In this document: piece after piece, positions 11,952-13,957 of the stretch
Numbering within the stretch: position 1 is the stretch's first letter
How the letters are laid out: each line of letters starts with the position of its first letter
NCBI GenBank assembly: GCA_008501785.1
Contig: QQUD01000505.1
Location: 1-13,957, forward strand
Direction: 5' to 3'
Source: Chloroflexota bacterium
Lineage (GTDB): Bacteria > Chloroflexota > Anaerolineae > Promineifilales > Promineifilaceae
Length of the DNA: 13,957 nt
Position numbers and translations under genes: made by a program
The notes under the pieces: model-generated
What the model saw: the letters and a program-made list of their open reading frames with translations, nothing else
Databases searched by the model: none
Told to the model about the DNA's origin: nothing

Positions 11952-13804
11952 TCGTATGGCTCGACGCCTGGGCCGTAGTGGAAAACGTTGGGAACGGGGA
12001 GGTAGTTGCTTTCAAAAAGGTCATCTAGAATGACTTCACCATCTGCATTGTAAACGGTACGTTGTACAAAGACATCAGCCCCTTCTGTTGCCCAGTCGAT
12101 TTGCTCAACTGTGCCGGGTGGCAAGTCTTCGTTAAATTCCCAGCGATCTTGATCAGAGCCGGGAATTTCGGTCACATTCTCCCAAGGGAAGACCTCTTTT
12201 TTGACGCTGCGGCCTAAACTGGTGCTGTAAAATTTAAAAGTGAGCGCTTCTAGCTCTTGATTATAGTAATTTTCGATGAGCAGATGATGTGGAGTGTTGT
12301 TGAGGAATTTGATGTCAACCAATGGTGAGTAGATAGTTGCGTCCATCCCAGGCCCTTCGCCATCATTGTAATAGCCGAGCATGTAGCCGTGCGGTAGTCG
12401 CTCGGTAATAGGGAAGCCAGAGAGGAATGCGGTTTGGTAAATGGTGGTGCTGACTTGACAGACGCCACCGCCGATGCCTTCCACAGTTTGCCCATCAAGG
12501 ATAATGAAACCTTGTTCATAGCCGTCTGCTTCGCTGATGGAGCCGAGATATTTGTTAAATGAAAATTCTTCACCAGGGGCAATAACGATGCCGAAGAAGT
12601 TAGCGGCGGAGCGGGCGATGTTGTGTTTGCGGGCATCGGTTGAGCCATAGAACCAGGTGGTGGTTTCGGTGATTAGTTCGGTGATGCCTAGTTCAGCGGC
12701 GTTGGCGTTTTCATGGACTGTTGGCACTATTTCATCAACGATGAAGGGCACGGAGCGATTTGGTGTATTGATTTGTGTTTTTAGTTGGGCAATGGTGGCG
12801 TCGATGTTAAGGGAACGGCCGTTTACATGTGGCGCAACCAACACCAATTCCTGTGTATTGTCATCAAAATAAAAACGAGCATTGGCCGGTTCCCGAGACA
12901 GTTCCTCAGCATATGGTTCCAGCCATTGACGCAAAGCAACCTCATCCACCAGGCTTTGATGTGCATACTGTCCGTTAGTTGTTTCGACCACTTCAACCCG
13001 CAGCCAGTTTGCCAACTGTGATGATGACAACGTGATGGGGGATAGGTCTAATTCATCGAGCGGCTCTGCCAGGTAAAATGTGACGGGGCTGCCGATAGTG
13101 TATTGAATGTTGGCAGATGTTTCGGCGGGGTCGTTGATAATGGGAGCCACGTCATGGATGAGCAGTTCGACTTGAGCAGGTTGCAATGCCAGCATCGGTT
13201 GCAGCAGTCGTTCGCGTAAATCAGTAATGTCTAAGGCACGGCCGTTTTGACTGGGGGTGTAAACGGCCGTTTCGCCATTCAACCGCACCTGTGCATTAAC
13301 TGGTGCCTGATACACTTGCCCCGCCAATCCATCCAGTGAATCGACCAACTGCCCTTCATCTAAAACAAAGACTGGGGCCACAGAACGGCCGTAATACCAG
13401 CTCTGATACATCTCCTGCATTTGCGTGAATGGGTTGCCTTCACGGCCGACGTTGTAGGCGGCTTCCGTGGTCGCTGCCGGGTCAATGCGGATTCCCAATT
13501 CTGCTGGGGTCATTGTCCAGGTTTGGGCAGTTGATGGATCAGAAAAGGTGATTTGCTGGGAATTGGCGTCAGCAAAGGCGTCGGCGAGAGCCGTTTCTGC
13601 TTCGGACATTTCTAATTCACTAAGATCGATGCCTGAAACGGAGATGCCGGTGTAGATACGGCCGTTATGCTGGCTCTGGTACCCCGCCACCACAAACGCC
13701 AATACGACTACGCTGAGCACCAGCGTGGTAATTGGTGCAGCCAAAAAATAACCGAGATTTCGGCTAAAAGGGTTTGGAGAGGGTTGAGGGGCAGTTGCTT
13801 GCAT
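11924..13804 (-). CDS. VanW family protein with N-terminal membrane anchor
   Basis: From the ATG at 13804 the product has 626 residues. A cytoplasmic Pro-rich N-terminus is followed by one membrane helix (about residues 19-42), so the bulk lies outside. Residues about 50-360 look like repeated peptidoglycan-binding-like (PG_binding_4) modules, opening with YTGISVSGIDLSELEMSEAE. The VanW domain (PF04294) spans about 380-520, with TTTWFYGSTDARKHNIARSA, APGEEFSFNKYLG and GGGVCQVSTTIYQ. The last 100 residues are beta-rich and end in GPGVEPYD. VanW proteins occur in vancomycin-resistance clusters and widely as envelope proteins; their reaction is not established. No van genes are nearby, so resistance should not be inferred. 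An in-frame TTG at 13834 would lengthen the protein, but it lies inside a tandem repeat. No clear ribosome-binding site precedes the ATG. Five exact ACGGCCGT palindromes lie inside the gene. Confidence 0.93.
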   Translation of the reverse strand: MQATAPQPSPNPFSRNLGYFLAAPITTLVLSVVVLAFVVAGYQSQHNGRIYTGISVSGIDLSELEMSEAETALADAFADANSQQITFSDPSTAQTWTMTPAELGIRIDPAATTEAAYNVGREGNPFTQMQEMYQSWYYGRSVAPVFVLDEGQLVDSLDGLAGQVYQAPVNAQVRLNGETAVYTPSQNGRALDITDLRERLLQPMLALQPAQVELLIHDVAPIINDPAETSANIQYTIGSPVTFYLAEPLDELDLSPITLSSSQLANWLRVEVVETTNGQYAHQSLVDEVALRQWLEPYAEELSREPANARFYFDDNTQELVLVAPHVNGRSLNIDATIAQLKTQINTPNRSVPFIVDEIVPTVHENANAAELGITELITETTTWFYGSTDARKHNIARSAANFFGIVIAPGEEFSFNKYLGSISEADGYEQGFIILDGQTVEGIGGGVCQVSTTIYQTAFLSGFPITERLPHGYMLGYYNDGEGPGMDATIYSPLVDIKFLNNTPHHLLIENYYNQELEALTFKFYSTSLGRSVKKEVFPWENVTEIPGSDQDRWEFNEDLPPGTVEQIDWATEGADVFVQRTVYNADGEVILDDLFESNYLPVPNVFHYGPGVEPYDYSLVPDDK

Positions 13805-13812
13805 AAAATTAA

Positions 13813-13840
13813 AGGTGCAAGTTGCAAGGTGCAAGTTGCA
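13813..13840. repeat. 14-bp perfect tandem duplication upstream of VanW gene
   Basis: AGGTGCAAGTTGCA occurs twice in a row (13813-13826 and 13827-13840). Each unit holds the dyad TGCAA-G-TTGCA. The repeat lies between the promoter and the ATG, so it would be in the mRNA leader. It could be a slippage repeat or paired protein-binding sites. Confidence 0.85.
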
Positions 13841-13861
13841 GGTACTGTTTTAAGTCGGCAA

Positions 13862-13867
13862 ATTATA
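13862..13867 (-). promoter_or_regulatory. Extended -10 box of the VanW gene
   Basis: On the minus strand TGCTATAAT gives a perfect -10 hexamer with an upstream TG, about 58 bases before the ATG at 13804. TTGTTT lies 19 bases upstream as a poor -35. This is the best match to a housekeeping promoter in the window. Confidence 0.6.
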
Positions 13868-13957
13868 GCATGGCCTGACAAATAGAAAACAATCGCCACA
13901 CATCATCTTACCATTCGCTCACGCAAGTTTAGAGAGATTGCTCACTCAAAACTGTGA

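Larger units (their letters stand above)
505..13665. repeat. Dispersed highly iterated palindrome ACGGCCGT (20 exact copies)
   Basis: Exact ACGGCCGT begins at 506, 1079, 1326, 2268, 3216, 3516, 3563, 3618, 4289, 4345, 7627, 7681, 8755, 10121, 11559, 12815, 13238, 13263, 13385 and 13658. Twelve of these extend to AACGGCCGTT. Variants sharing CGGCCG occur near 4057, 4107, 5486, 9379, 9749 and 13442. Copies lie both inside genes and between them. Inside genes it is read as Thr-Ala-Val, Asn-Gly-Arg or Lys-Arg-Pro, that is, in all three frames. The role is unknown. Confidence 0.9.

Noticed and set aside
11924..13804. Vancomycin-resistance locus
   Set aside because: VanW domains are widespread outside resistance clusters, and no vanA/H/X/R/S-type gene is in the window.

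Overview
The window looks like chromosome of an environmental bacterium, most likely a Chloroflexota (Anaerolineae-type) lineage. This rests on inference: moderate G+C, secreted proteins carrying an 'LP-[IL]-[IV]-I' segment just after the signal peptide, and a lipoprotein M28 peptidase, orphan substrate-binding proteins and a large VanW protein together. No rRNA, tRNA, CRISPR array, transposase or phage gene was seen.

Layout. (1) 1-561, minus strand: 5' part of a four-helix membrane protein running off the left edge. (2) 562-964: divergent intergenic region with a 20-bp tandem duplication and a GC-rich hairpin. (3) 965-2335, plus: M28-type peptidase lipoprotein with a C-terminal fibronectin-III-like domain and an apparently substituted zinc ligand. 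(4) 2336-2834: gene-free, holding a 76-bp imperfect palindrome and a 131-bp MITE-like element with terminal inverted repeats and a 9-bp target duplication. (5) 2835-4325, plus: amidase-signature hydrolase. (6) 4708-5976 and 6348-7472, plus: two substrate-binding proteins of different folds (Bmp/PnrA-like and AapJ-like), neither with a permease nearby. A second palindromic element lies between them. (7) 7625-7755: diverged copy of the amidase 3' end and its downstream promoter region. (8) 7806-8270 and 8307-8696, plus: DUF1801 protein and a small protein of unknown function, probably one operon. (9) 8916-10100, plus: stand-alone ATP-grasp ligase. (10) 10138-10923 and 10973-11479, minus: SDR oxidoreductase and DUF985 cupin, convergent with the ATP-grasp gene and separated from it by a hairpin. 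(11) 11480-11923: nearly gene-free. (12) 11924-13804, minus: VanW-family protein with an N-terminal membrane anchor.

The most striking property is not a gene. The palindrome ACGGCCGT, usually AACGGCCGTT, occurs 20 times by hand count. It is found within genes in all three reading frames and in the intergenic hairpins, which resembles the HIP1 motif of cyanobacteria. Exact copies are missing from 4353-7626, the block with the two binding proteins. That block is bracketed by direct repeats of the amidase 3' end, so it may be a laterally acquired or rearranged cassette. A second recurrent signal is an upstream TACAAT box, often in the extended form TG-N-TACAAT and lying 30-75 bases after a palindrome copy.

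The genes do not form one pathway. Most appear to be single-gene or two-gene transcription units concerned with the envelope, uptake or peptide/amide metabolism. I see no defence or biosynthetic system that can be claimed as new.
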